NCBI GenBank assembly: GCA_004017275.1
Contig: SAKE01000012.1
Coordinates: 113,028-177,027 of the forward strand
Source of the DNA: Mesorhizobium sp.
GTDB taxonomy: Bacteria; Pseudomonadota; Alphaproteobacteria; Rhizobiales; Rhizobiaceae
DNA length: 64,000 bases
Reading direction: 5' to 3'
Shown: positions 51,264 to 61,223 of the stretch, piece after piece
Layout of the letters: every line of letters begins with the position of its first letter
Position numbering within the stretch: position 1 is the stretch's first letter
Translations under genes and position numbers: made by a program
Notes under the pieces: model-generated
Told to the model about the DNA's origin: nothing
What the model saw: the letters and a program-made list of their open reading frames with translations, nothing else
Databases searched by the model: none

Positions 51264-51370
51264 TCAATCCTTGCCCGCCCGCTTGAGAAGCCGCGCATAA
51301 AATTCGCCGACAATGCCGCGGCGGAAGATCAGCACGCACACCATGAAGATCAAGCCGGAGGCAGGGCCGG
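51264..51370 (-). pseudogene. LivM-type ABC permease C-terminal remnant
   Basis: Minus-strand reading gives SGLIFMVCVLIFRRGIVGEF followed by a short basic tail and stop, the typical end of a branched-chain amino-acid permease (LivM). Only about 35 residues remain, immediately downstream of the peptide transporter operon, so a deletion or rearrangement joined the two. Confidence 0.7.
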
Positions 51371-51371
51371 C

Positions 51372-53135
<1,764 letters not shown>

Positions 53136-53145
53136 CGTGGGCGCA

Positions 53146-53254
53146 ACCCCCACCCGGACCTCTGGTCCGACCTCCCCACAAGGGGGAGGTAGGGCGCCGG
53201 CGTTTTACCCTCCCCCTTGTGGGGAGGGTCGCTGCGAAGCAGCGGGGTGGGGGT
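53146..53254. repeat. GC-rich intergenic palindromic repeat (Mesorhizobium-type)
   Basis: The outer arms are acccccaccc and gggtgggggt. Inside, cctccccacaagggggaggt is mirrored by accctcccccttgtgggg, followed by a gctgcgaagcagc hairpin. This mosaic palindrome is of a type common between genes in Mesorhizobium genomes. Lying between fmdA and the ATPase gene inside an operon, it could form a stable mRNA hairpin. Confidence 0.75.
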
Positions 53255-53271
53255 GCAGCGCCGACCCAAAA

Positions 53272-54216
53272 TCATTCAAACACGCAGCGCGGGAAGTAGA
53301 ACGACACCACCCAGTTCGGCAGGTCGACGATCTCGCTGATGCGCAGATCGCCGCAGACCGATGCCAGCATATAGGCCTCGACCGGGTCGAGCTTGTAGCG
53401 ACCAGCGAGCAAATCGACCATTTGCGCCACGGCTTCCCTGGCGCCGGTCATCAAGTCTGGGCCGATGCCGGTCGTCACCTCATAGCCCTTGGTGTCGAGA
53501 TGGCGCGTCACCGGACCCGGCGTGGTGAAGCGCGGCGTCTTCAGCCTGGCATCCTTGACCAAATCGAGCTTGAGCACGACATCCATCGGGCTTTCGATCG
53601 CCGTACCGCAGACCTCGCCATCACCTTGCGCGGCATGGGTGTCGCCAACCGAAAACAGCGCGCCTGCTACCTCCACCGGCAGATAGAGCGTGGTGCCTGC
53701 AGCCAGATCGCGGATGTCGAGATTGCCGCCGACCCGGCGTGGCGGCACCACCGAATGGTGGCCTTTCTCCGCCGGCGCGTTGCCGATGGTGCCGGCGAAG
53801 GGTTTCAGCGGCACAAGCGCGTTCTTGCCGAACAGCGCCGGCTCGAGCGAGGCGGCGTCGTATTTCCAGATGTTCAGCGCCGGTTCCTTGAAGTCGTCAG
53901 CGAGCAGCCCAAAGCCCGGAATGTTCGCCGTCCAGCCGAAGCCGGACGGTTTGAACAGCTCGATCGTCACCTTCAGCGCGTCACCCGGCTCGGCACCCTC
54001 GACGAAGATCGGCCCGGTGACCGGATTGACCTTGGCGAAATCGAGCTTGGCGACGTCGGCAACGGTGCTGTCGGCCTGCAGCTGGCCGCCGCCGGCATCG
54101 AGGCACTGGAACTCGATGGTCGAGCCGGGCGCCACCCGCTCGGCCGGGACAAACGAATTGTCCCAGCCGAAATGGTGATGGCGCCCGTGGATGGTGTAGT
54201 CGCAGTTATTGCACAT
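53272..54216 (-). CDS. fmdA: Acetamidase/formamidase
   Basis: A 314-residue enzyme of the FmdA_AmdA family: CDYTIHGRHHHFGWDNS at the N-terminus, FVEGAEPGDALKVTI, the GDTHAAQGDGEVCGTAIE metal/active-site region and YMLASVCGDLRISEIVD at the end. It hydrolyses formamide or acetamide to ammonia and the acid. The start overlaps the binding-protein gene by 11 bp. Together with AmiC/AmiR it indicates an amide-nitrogen scavenging operon. Confidence 0.93.
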   Translation of the reverse strand: MCNNCDYTIHGRHHHFGWDNSFVPAERVAPGSTIEFQCLDAGGGQLQADSTVADVAKLDFAKVNPVTGPIFVEGAEPGDALKVTIELFKPSGFGWTANIPGFGLLADDFKEPALNIWKYDAASLEPALFGKNALVPLKPFAGTIGNAPAEKGHHSVVPPRRVGGNLDIRDLAAGTTLYLPVEVAGALFSVGDTHAAQGDGEVCGTAIESPMDVVLKLDLVKDARLKTPRFTTPGPVTRHLDTKGYEVTTGIGPDLMTGAREAVAQMVDLLAGRYKLDPVEAYMLASVCGDLRISEIVDLPNWVVSFYFPRCVFE

Positions 54217-55849
54217 CTTTTACGTACACGTTGTCGTAGTTGATCGGGATATGGACCGGGTCGACATAGAGGTTGTCGGCGCCGCCCATGCGCGCCGATT
54301 TCATTGTGAAGCGCTGCTCGTTGAAGACCGGCGCCCAGGGCGCGTCCTCCATCACCTTGTCATAGATGGCGCTCCACATCTTGGCGCGCTCGCCAGCCTT
54401 GGCCGGATCGACCACCGAGTCGGCCTCGGCCGCCTTGGCGTCAAGACCCTTGTTGCAGTACCACGACCAGTTCCAGCCGCCCGGCACCGCGCCGGCGCAG
54501 CCGAGGATCGGGCCGTAGAAGTTCGACGGGTCCGGAAAGTCGGCAATCCAGGCCATGCCGCCCGACCAGATCATCGGCGCGCCGGCCTTGTCGCCGCCGG
54601 CGGCAATCACATTGGCCTGCGCCAGCGACTGGATGCTGGCCTTGATGCCGATCGCCGCCAGGTCCTGCTGGATCGCCTGGGCAATACGCGGGTTGGGATC
54701 GGTGTTCATGGCGAACAATTGCGTGTCGAAACCATCGGGATGACCGGCCTCGGCAAGCAGCGCCTTGGCCTTGGCGACGTCGTAAGCGTAGCCCTTGTAC
54801 TCCTTGTTGTAGCCGGGCATCGACGGCGGCAGCGGCTGATTGGCTGGCACGGCGCGGCCGTTGATGATCTGGATGACGCGCGCCTTGTTGATCGCCATGT
54901 TGACGGCCTGGCGCACCTTCACATTGTCGAAGGGCGCCATGGTGGTGTTCATGGTGACATAGCCGGTGTGAAGCTGGCCGCCTTCGACGACGCGCGCCTT
55001 CTGCTCGGGATCCGCCATCACCTCCTGGAACTTGGCCGGCGGAATGCCGTCGCCGGGCACGTCGATCTCGCCCTTCTGCAGGCGCAGCAGCGCCACGATC
55101 GGCTCCTGGCCGATCTCGAAGGTGATCTTGTCCAGATGCGGAAGGCCCTTGTGCCAGTAGTCAGGGTTGCGCTCGAAGACGATGCGCTGGCCGAGTGTCC
55201 ACTCAGTGAGCTTGAAGGCGCCGGTGCCAACCGGATGCTTGCCGAAATCGGCGCCGTATTTCTCGACCTCTTCCTTCGGCACGACATGCGAGAAGTTGAT
55301 GGCCATGACATGCAGGAAGGTGGCGTCGGGCCGGGTCAGCTCGAACTTGACCGTGTAGGGGTCGACGACGGTGACGCCGGACAGGCTTTCCGCCTTGCCG
55401 GCGGCGACATCGTCATAGCCCTTGATCGAGCCGAAGAAGCCGGCACCGGGGCTCTGCGTCTTCGGATTGGTGACGCGGTCGAGCGAATATTTCACGTCGT
55501 CGGCGGTCATTTCGCGGCCATTGTGGAATTTCACGCCATGCCGAAGTTTGAAGGTGAAGGTCTTGCCGTCGGGCGTGATCTCGTAGCTTTCGGCGAGGTC
55601 GGGCTTCAAATTGGTGGTGCCCGGCTCGTAGTCCATGAGCCCGTCGAACAGACTCTTGATCATCGACCAGTTCTGCCAGTCATAGCCGATCGCCGGATCG
55701 AGCGTGGCGACATCGTCCTTGTAGGTGATGGTGATGGCGCCGCCCTGCTTGGCGTTCGGATCGACGGCATCTTCGGCGCGAACACTTGTCATGCCGAGCA
55801 TCAGCGCCAGCGCTGATGCCGCGACGGTGGATGCGAGAAACTTTTTCAT
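54206..55849 (-). CDS. Peptide/amide ABC transporter substrate-binding protein
   Basis: A 547-residue SBP_bac_5 protein with a Sec signal (KKFLASTVAASALALMLG). Family blocks are TLDPAIGYDWQNWSMIKSLF, PDLAESYEITPDGKTFTFKL and HPVGTGAFKLTEW. It captures the substrate in the periplasm for the permeases just upstream. Given its companions, amides or small amide-bearing peptides are likely ligands; this is inferred. Confidence 0.92.
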   Translation of the reverse strand: MKKFLASTVAASALALMLGMTSVRAEDAVDPNAKQGGAITITYKDDVATLDPAIGYDWQNWSMIKSLFDGLMDYEPGTTNLKPDLAESYEITPDGKTFTFKLRHGVKFHNGREMTADDVKYSLDRVTNPKTQSPGAGFFGSIKGYDDVAAGKAESLSGVTVVDPYTVKFELTRPDATFLHVMAINFSHVVPKEEVEKYGADFGKHPVGTGAFKLTEWTLGQRIVFERNPDYWHKGLPHLDKITFEIGQEPIVALLRLQKGEIDVPGDGIPPAKFQEVMADPEQKARVVEGGQLHTGYVTMNTTMAPFDNVKVRQAVNMAINKARVIQIINGRAVPANQPLPPSMPGYNKEYKGYAYDVAKAKALLAEAGHPDGFDTQLFAMNTDPNPRIAQAIQQDLAAIGIKASIQSLAQANVIAAGGDKAGAPMIWSGGMAWIADFPDPSNFYGPILGCAGAVPGGWNWSWYCNKGLDAKAAEADSVVDPAKAGERAKMWSAIYDKVMEDAPWAPVFNEQRFTMKSARMGGADNLYVDPVHIPINYDNVYVKDVQ

Positions 55850-55882
55850 TGTTATGTTCCCTTTCTCTGTTCTGTTTTCATT

Positions 55883-56803
55883 TCATCTGAGCTTGATGCG
55901 GGGGTCGATGAAGGGCGCGATGATGTCGGCAAGCAGATTGCCGAGCACGATGGCGAAGGCCGAAGCCAGCGTAACCCCCATGATGATCGGGATATCGACG
56001 CGCTGAATGGCCTGCCAGGCCAGTTGGCCGATGCCGGGCCACCCGAACACGCTTTCGACGACGACGATGCCGCCCATGAAGATGCCGATGTCGATGCCAA
56101 TCATGGCGATGACCGGCAGGATGGCGTTGGGCAGCGCATGGCGAAAGAGGATGGCGCGGCGCGCCAGGCCCTTGGCGCGGGCGGTGCGCACATAATCCTG
56201 GCGCAGCACGTCGATCATCGACGAGCGCATCATGCGGGCGTACCAGCCGGCGCCGAGGATGCCCATGGTCAGCGACGGCAGCACCAGATGGCGCCAGGTG
56301 CCGTAGCCGCCGATAGGGAACCAGCTCAGCCGCACGGCAAAGACGTAGAGCAGCAGCAGGCCGACGACGAATTGCGGTGCCGAGACGCCGACGAAGGAGG
56401 CGACCATCAGCGTCTGGTCGGTGGCGGTGCCGCGCCTGACGGCGGCGATGAGGCCCATGCTAAGGCCGAGCAGCAGCTCGCACAGGATGGCGCCGACCAT
56501 CAGCAACAGGCTGGCCGGCAGCCGCGAGACGATCAGCTCGGTGACCTCGGAGCGCTGGATGTAGGAGCGGCCGAGATCGCCACTGATGAGCTTCATCAGA
56601 TAGCGCCAATACTGGACGATGAAGGGCTGGTCGAGGCCGAGTTGCTGGCGGATGTTCTCGACCGTCTGCGGCGTGGCGCTGCGGCCGGCGATCTGGCGCA
56701 CCGGGTCGGCCGGCAAGAGATAGAGCAGCGCAAAGGTGATCAGCGAGACGCCGAGCAGGATGAGCAGCGATTGGATCAGGCGGCGGCCGAGATAGGCAAT
56801 CAT
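55883..56803 (-). CDS. ABC transporter permease (DppB-like)
   Basis: A 306-residue permease with six helices, the N-terminal signature YLGRRLIQSLLILLGVSLIT and the EAA-type loop (DYVRTARAKGLARRAILFRH). Its ATG overlaps the stop of the second permease (ATGA). It pairs with that permease to form the channel. Confidence 0.92.
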   Translation of the reverse strand: MIAYLGRRLIQSLLILLGVSLITFALLYLLPADPVRQIAGRSATPQTVENIRQQLGLDQPFIVQYWRYLMKLISGDLGRSYIQRSEVTELIVSRLPASLLLMVGAILCELLLGLSMGLIAAVRRGTATDQTLMVASFVGVSAPQFVVGLLLLYVFAVRLSWFPIGGYGTWRHLVLPSLTMGILGAGWYARMMRSSMIDVLRQDYVRTARAKGLARRAILFRHALPNAILPVIAMIGIDIGIFMGGIVVVESVFGWPGIGQLAWQAIQRVDIPIIMGVTLASAFAIVLGNLLADIIAPFIDPRIKLR

Positions 56804-57708
56804 GCCCGGCCCCTTTGCGTCGGATCGAGGATGTCGCGCAGCGCATCGCCGATCAGGTTGAAGGCCAGCGCCAGCGCCAGGATCGCCGCGCCGGGGAAGA
56901 ACACCAGCCAGGGCGCCGCCTGGAAATAGGTCTGGTTCTCGAAGATGATGTTGCCCCAGGACGCGGTCGGCGGTTGCACGCCGATGCCGAGGAAGGAGAG
57001 CGTCGCCTCCAGCAGCACGGTGGTCGAGATGCCGAGCGTGCCCCAGACGATGATGGTCGGCAGCAGATGCGGCAGGATGTGGCGAAACAGGATGCGCGCC
57101 GCACCAGCGCCGATGGTGCGTTCGGCATCGATGAACTCGCGCTCGGCGAGCGATGAGGTCTCGGTGTAGATGACGCGCGCCGTCTGCACCCAGTTGACCA
57201 GCGCGATGACCATGGCGACGATCCACAGGCTGGGCTCGAACACCGCCGCCAGGCAGATGGCGAGCAGCAGCGCCGGAAAGGCCATCATCAAATCGGTGAA
57301 GCGCATCAGCGCGCTGCCGATCCAGCCGCGGAAATAACCGGCAACAACACCGACCAGCGTGCCGATCAAAAGCGCCACGCCATTAGCGACGATGCCGATG
57401 ATGAGCGAAGTGCGGGCGCCGTAGAGGATGCGGGTCAACAGGTCGCGGCCAAGCAGGTCGGTGCCCAGCCAGAATTTTGCATCCGGCGGCAAGGGCGAGC
57501 CCTCGATGGTCAGGCCGTCGAACATCTGCTCGTTGGGGTCGTAGCCGGTCAGCCATGGCGCCAGCACGGCACCGGCGACGACGATGGCGACGATGACCAG
57601 CCCGAGCAGCGCCAGACGGCGCCTGACCAGCCGGCGCCAGACGCCGACGCGCGGCTTGACCGGCATGCACCCTGGCGCGGTGAGATCAGGCGCGATGGGA
57701 CTGGTCAT
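56800..57708 (-). CDS. ABC transporter permease (DppC-like)
   Basis: A 302-residue permease of the DppC/OppC type: RRLALLGLVIVAIVVAGAVL first helix, GTDLLGRDLLTRILYGARTS hallmark and the EFIDAERTIGAGAARILFRH EAA loop. ATG 57708 is preferred; it overlaps the end of the AmiR-like gene by 23 bp. An upstream start at 57738 would add ten basic residues. Confidence 0.92.
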   Translation of the reverse strand: MTSPIAPDLTAPGCMPVKPRVGVWRRLVRRRLALLGLVIVAIVVAGAVLAPWLTGYDPNEQMFDGLTIEGSPLPPDAKFWLGTDLLGRDLLTRILYGARTSLIIGIVANGVALLIGTLVGVVAGYFRGWIGSALMRFTDLMMAFPALLLAICLAAVFEPSLWIVAMVIALVNWVQTARVIYTETSSLAEREFIDAERTIGAGAARILFRHILPHLLPTIIVWGTLGISTTVLLEATLSFLGIGVQPPTASWGNIIFENQTYFQAAPWLVFFPGAAILALALAFNLIGDALRDILDPTQRGRA

Positions 57709-58303
57709 CGCCGCCTTCTTCCCCCGTTGCTTCTTCACTTGTCATCGCCACGATCCGGCGCGCTGCGTCCTCGACGCTGATCTGCCAGCTCATCGCCAGC
57801 GAGCGCAGCTGCGCATAGGCGCGGCCGTCATCGGTGCCTTTCGACAGTGCGGCCACCGCGCGTACGATGGTCTGGCGCTCGGCGACGCGCTGGCGAAGCG
57901 AGGCAATTTCGCCGGCTAAGTGTTTGCGCGCCTCAAAACTCTGCCGCGCGATCAAAAGCGCGCTGTAGACGCCGGCATTGCCAACCGGCTTCAAGAGCTG
58001 CGCATCGGCCTTGTGCGATAGCGCCCATTCGATACGGCCGGGCGCCTCGGAGCCGATCAGCGCCACCAGCGGCATCGGCGCTTCGCCCGGCCTCCACGGG
58101 AACTGCTCGTCAAAGCCGAGATCGGCATCAAAGAAGACGAAGTCGGCTGCCAAGACCTCAGGCGGCAGTTCCGGCCAACAGTCCAGCGTGATCAGGCCGA
58201 TGGCCGACAATTGCCTTGTGATCGCCTGCACAGTCGGATGCGGGCGGTGCAGGATGAAGGCCCTGGCGCCGCCGAGGTTGGGGATGCGTGGTGTTCTCGT
58301 CAC
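57686..58303 (-). CDS. amiR: ANTAR-domain antiterminator, AmiR-like
   Basis: A 205-residue protein with a pseudo-receiver domain (FVFFDADLGFDEQFPW) and a C-terminal ANTAR helical domain (KGTDDGRAYAQLRSLAMSWQ, then ISVEDAARRIV). AmiR binds mRNA leaders and prevents termination when released by AmiC. It starts inside the stop of the AmiC-like gene (ATGA), as in the Pseudomonas amidase operon, so the two are made together. Confidence 0.88.
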   Translation of the reverse strand: MTRTPRIPNLGGARAFILHRPHPTVQAITRQLSAIGLITLDCWPELPPEVLAADFVFFDADLGFDEQFPWRPGEAPMPLVALIGSEAPGRIEWALSHKADAQLLKPVGNAGVYSALLIARQSFEARKHLAGEIASLRQRVAERQTIVRAVAALSKGTDDGRAYAQLRSLAMSWQISVEDAARRIVAMTSEEATGEEGGDDQSHRA

Positions 58304-59394
58304 GACACCACCCTCAAGCGCGGGCGGCCGAATGTTTTTGCGGGGTCGTAGCGCGACAGATAGGGATCCGGCGCGACCTCGTCTTCGCGGCTGACGACCT
58401 CGAAGAAGCCGTCCGCGATGCGCCCGATGATCACCGGCAGCGTCGCGTGCTGGGAATGAGCGTCGATGGCGATCGGCCCGAGCCGGGTGGAGAAGCGCCG
58501 TTCGGCGAAGGTTTTTGAGAATTCCGCCTGACCGGCGTCGGGATCGCGCGAGAGCACGTCGGCCATCACTTGCACGGAGGCATAGGCGGAAGCTTCGAAG
58601 GACGAGGCGAAGGCGGCCGGGCGCGGCGCGAAATACGGCCCGACCGACAGATGCCCCTTGCCCGATTCACCGATCGCCGGCAGCTCGCCTTCGGTGAGGT
58701 TGCAGGAGATGACGGGGCAAGTCTCGGGACTGAAGGCGGCATCCTCGTCGCCCAAGTCGCGATACGCCGCCAGGAAGGCGTAGGACGAGGTGCCGATCAG
58801 ATTATTGAGGATAAAGTTCGGCCGCGTCGCGCGTATCTCCGCGATCAGCCGCGACACGTCGGTCTCGCCGATGCGCAGGTAACGCTCGCCCAGCACCTTG
58901 CCGCCGGCATCCGCGATCAGGTCGCGCGCGACGCGGTTCATCTCCCAGCCCCAGATATAGTTCGAGCCGAGCAGGAAGCCGTTGGCGCCGAAGCGCGGCA
59001 CGACATGCGCCATCAGCGGCACCAGGTGCTGGTTGGGGCATGCGTGCATGTAGACGACGTGCTCGTTGGCCTCGAAGCCTTCATAGGGGCAGGCATACCA
59101 GAGCATGCCGCCCGCCTTCTCCAGCACCGGGATGGTTTCCTTGCGGCTCCAGGAGGTGACGCAGCCGACGATATGGCGTGCGCTGCTGGTCTTGAAGATG
59201 TCTTCGCACAGCGTCGCGTAGCGGTCCGCATTGCTCTGCGGATCGCGCTCGACCGGTACCAATTCGATGCCTGAGCTCCGGTCGGCGTTGATGTCGGCGA
59301 TGGCGCGCATGGCGCCCATGCGGCATGCATCGGAGACGAGCTGATAGCTCCCCGAGCGGGAATACAGGATGCCGATCTCGATGCGCCGTTTCAA
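58300..59394 (-). CDS. amiC: AmiC-like amide-sensing binding protein
   Basis: A 364-residue periplasmic-binding-fold protein without signal peptide, matching AmiC: IEIGILYSRSGSYQLVSDAC, GCVTSWSRKETIPVLEKAGG, SNYIWGWEMNRVARDL and HSQHATLPVIIGRI. In Pseudomonas AmiC binds short amides and releases AmiR. A TTG start at 59394 is proposed because the fold begins there and GGGGA lies 5 nt upstream; the longer frame to 59457 adds a Cys/Pro-rich leader. Confidence 0.88.
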   Translation of the reverse strand: MKRRIEIGILYSRSGSYQLVSDACRMGAMRAIADINADRSSGIELVPVERDPQSNADRYATLCEDIFKTSSARHIVGCVTSWSRKETIPVLEKAGGMLWYACPYEGFEANEHVVYMHACPNQHLVPLMAHVVPRFGANGFLLGSNYIWGWEMNRVARDLIADAGGKVLGERYLRIGETDVSRLIAEIRATRPNFILNNLIGTSSYAFLAAYRDLGDEDAAFSPETCPVISCNLTEGELPAIGESGKGHLSVGPYFAPRPAAFASSFEASAYASVQVMADVLSRDPDAGQAEFSKTFAERRFSTRLGPIAIDAHSQHATLPVIIGRIADGFFEVVSREDEVAPDPYLSRYDPAKTFGRPRLRVVS

Positions 59395-59527
59395 ACAGAT
59401 CCCCAAAAATGACAATGCCCCGCAGCCAGCGCCGCAAAGGCGAGGCATACGAGGCATACTTGCCGCCCGGCGATCAGAGCCGGTATTTTCTCGACCGCCA
59501 ACCTATTCGGTACGGGCGGTCAGTCAA
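59395..59527 (-). promoter_or_regulatory. Candidate antitermination leader of the amide operon
   Basis: Minus-strand TTGACT (59527-59522) and TAGGTT (59505-59500) are 16 bp apart. Downstream, GCCTCGC (59446-59440) pairs with GCGGGGC (59423-59417), followed by ATTTTT: a terminator-like hairpin just before the amiC ribosome site. A CCGGC/GCCGG hairpin lies between. The loop has seven rather than six bases, so it does not fully fit the ANTAR hexaloop consensus. Confidence 0.35.
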
Positions 59528-59583
59528 GCCCTCAACGATATCCGCAGGCAACACCAATGCCATCGCTGCTTCGTTGCCATCAG

Positions 59584-60072
59584 CTATCTGGCCGCCGGCC
59601 GCTGACTGTGTTGGCGGGCATAGGTCACACAGGCGTCCACCGTGCTGACACAAAGTGCGTCGCGACTGTTCGGCAAATTGTTGTCGCCGGCATAGGCAAC
59701 TTCGGCGACGCGGCCGTCGACCATGCGAATTTGCGTGTCGCAATAGCCGCCGGGAGCGACATTGACGGAGCCGCCGACCGCCGGGATCGCGCCGACCGCC
59801 AGGGTTGGGACGACAATGCTGAGATTGCCGCGCTGAACGATGCGCTTGTAGGTCCAGATCTGGCCCGATCGGCCGGCGTCCGCGGTGGCGGTTGGAAAAC
59901 CCGCGCACATTCGAACGTCGGCTTCGCTGAGGCCGACCATCTCCTTGCGAGCCGCCGCCACCGTTGGATCAACCTTGGCTATGCGCGACGTATCGTCGGG
60001 AATGACGCAGGAAGACTGGATGCCGACGACGAGAACAGGAAGCGCAAGCTTTCGAATGCAGGAAAATGTCAT
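59584..60072 (-). CDS. Putative lipoprotein (162 aa)
   Basis: The N-terminus (MTFSCIRKLALPVLVVGIQ followed by SSC) looks like a lipoprotein signal, although Q-S-S-C is an unusual lipobox. The mature part resembles small outer-membrane-assembly-type lipoproteins (GLSEADVRMCAGFPTATAD, IWTYKR). Conserved-looking cysteines occur later. No function assigned. Confidence 0.7.
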   Translation of the reverse strand: MTFSCIRKLALPVLVVGIQSSCVIPDDTSRIAKVDPTVAAARKEMVGLSEADVRMCAGFPTATADAGRSGQIWTYKRIVQRGNLSIVVPTLAVGAIPAVGGSVNVAPGGYCDTQIRMVDGRVAEVAYAGDNNLPNSRDALCVSTVDACVTYARQHSQRPAAR

Positions 60073-60261
60073 GCCGACTGTCAGATTGGTCCGATTGTCA
60101 GATTTGCTTGGCGCCCGCCGCCCCTTTTTACCTAGGCAAACAGGCTACCGGATCAACCCGTTCAGCTTCACGAAAAAGTGGCCATGGCGGAACCGGGCTC
60201 GTGCTGCGGCGGTAGCCAGAAACAGGAAGCGGGCCGCAAGGTCCGCACCATGATGACGCAG

Positions 60262-61131
60262 TCACCGCCCCTGCAACTGCTTCCGCCGCCAGGCAGCGGG
60301 CGCTTCGCCGACCCGCGCGCGAAAGAAACGTGAAAAATACGCCGGGTCGTCGAAGCCGATTTCGTAGGCGATGTCCTCGACCGTGCGCACGGTGAACAAC
60401 AGCAGCCGCTTGGCCTCCAGCAGCCGCCGTTCGCTGACGACGCGCTTGACGCCGGCACCCAGCACGGCGCGGGCGGCCTTGTCGAGCAGATGCGGCGTCG
60501 TGGCCAGCGCCTCGATGTAGCGGTCGACCGGCCAGCCGTCGCGGAAATGCGCATCAACGAGCCGGCGCAGCCCCAACGCCAGTGAGGCATCGGAAGACCC
60601 AGTGGCATCCTTTGTCTCGGGACTGAGGCGTGCAATGTGGGATAGTGCGACGGCGATCAGCGCCGGCAGCACCCTGTCGTTGCCGGCCTGCGCTTCGGCG
60701 TATTCGGCGGCGATCATCTCCAGCACCGCCGCCAGCCTTGCCCACGCGGCGTGCTGCGGCCGGCGGTCGGCGAAGACCGGCCGATCCAGCGGCAGCAGGC
60801 TGTGACCGGCGATTGCCGCGAGCGCGCCATCGGCGACCGAAACGACGATGGCGTCGGTGCCGGAGCCTATCGAAAAGCCATGCACGATAGTGCTTGGCAC
60901 GAAGCTGACGGCGGGCGCTGAAAAGTCCCAGGACCGGTCTTCGATGCGGTAGGTGCCGGAGCCGCTGGTCCAGTAGGTGATCTGGCCCATCTGCGGGTGC
61001 TTGTGCGCCGCGACCTGGCCAAGATGGATATTGCTGCGGGCAAGCACCGTCTCGACATGTAGGAAGCCGACATCGAGCGGCCGCACAGGCTCGCCATAGA
61101 CGAAGAAATCGGGGATGGAATTCTGGCTCAT
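60262..61131 (-). CDS. AraC-family regulator (HpaA/PobR-like)
   Basis: A 289-residue AraC-type activator. An N-terminal cupin (GQVAAHKHPQMGQITYW) is followed by a C-terminal double HTH (TVRTVEDIAYEIGFDDPAYF, SRFFRARVGEAPAAWR). HpaA and PobR homologues activate aromatic hydroxylase genes when bound to 4-hydroxyphenylacetate or 4-hydroxybenzoate. It is divergent from hpaBC with about 90 bp between, so it probably controls both. Confidence 0.88.
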   Translation of the reverse strand: MSQNSIPDFFVYGEPVRPLDVGFLHVETVLARSNIHLGQVAAHKHPQMGQITYWTSGSGTYRIEDRSWDFSAPAVSFVPSTIVHGFSIGSGTDAIVVSVADGALAAIAGHSLLPLDRPVFADRRPQHAAWARLAAVLEMIAAEYAEAQAGNDRVLPALIAVALSHIARLSPETKDATGSSDASLALGLRRLVDAHFRDGWPVDRYIEALATTPHLLDKAARAVLGAGVKRVVSERRLLEAKRLLLFTVRTVEDIAYEIGFDDPAYFSRFFRARVGEAPAAWRRKQLQGR

Positions 61132-61223
61132 GGCGCCGGAAAAAGTCCAATCGGTTTTGCCGTTCCGTCCATAACCGATCCATGGTCCAGGCGCTAGGGT
61201 TGCGACCTAAGAGGAGGACCATC

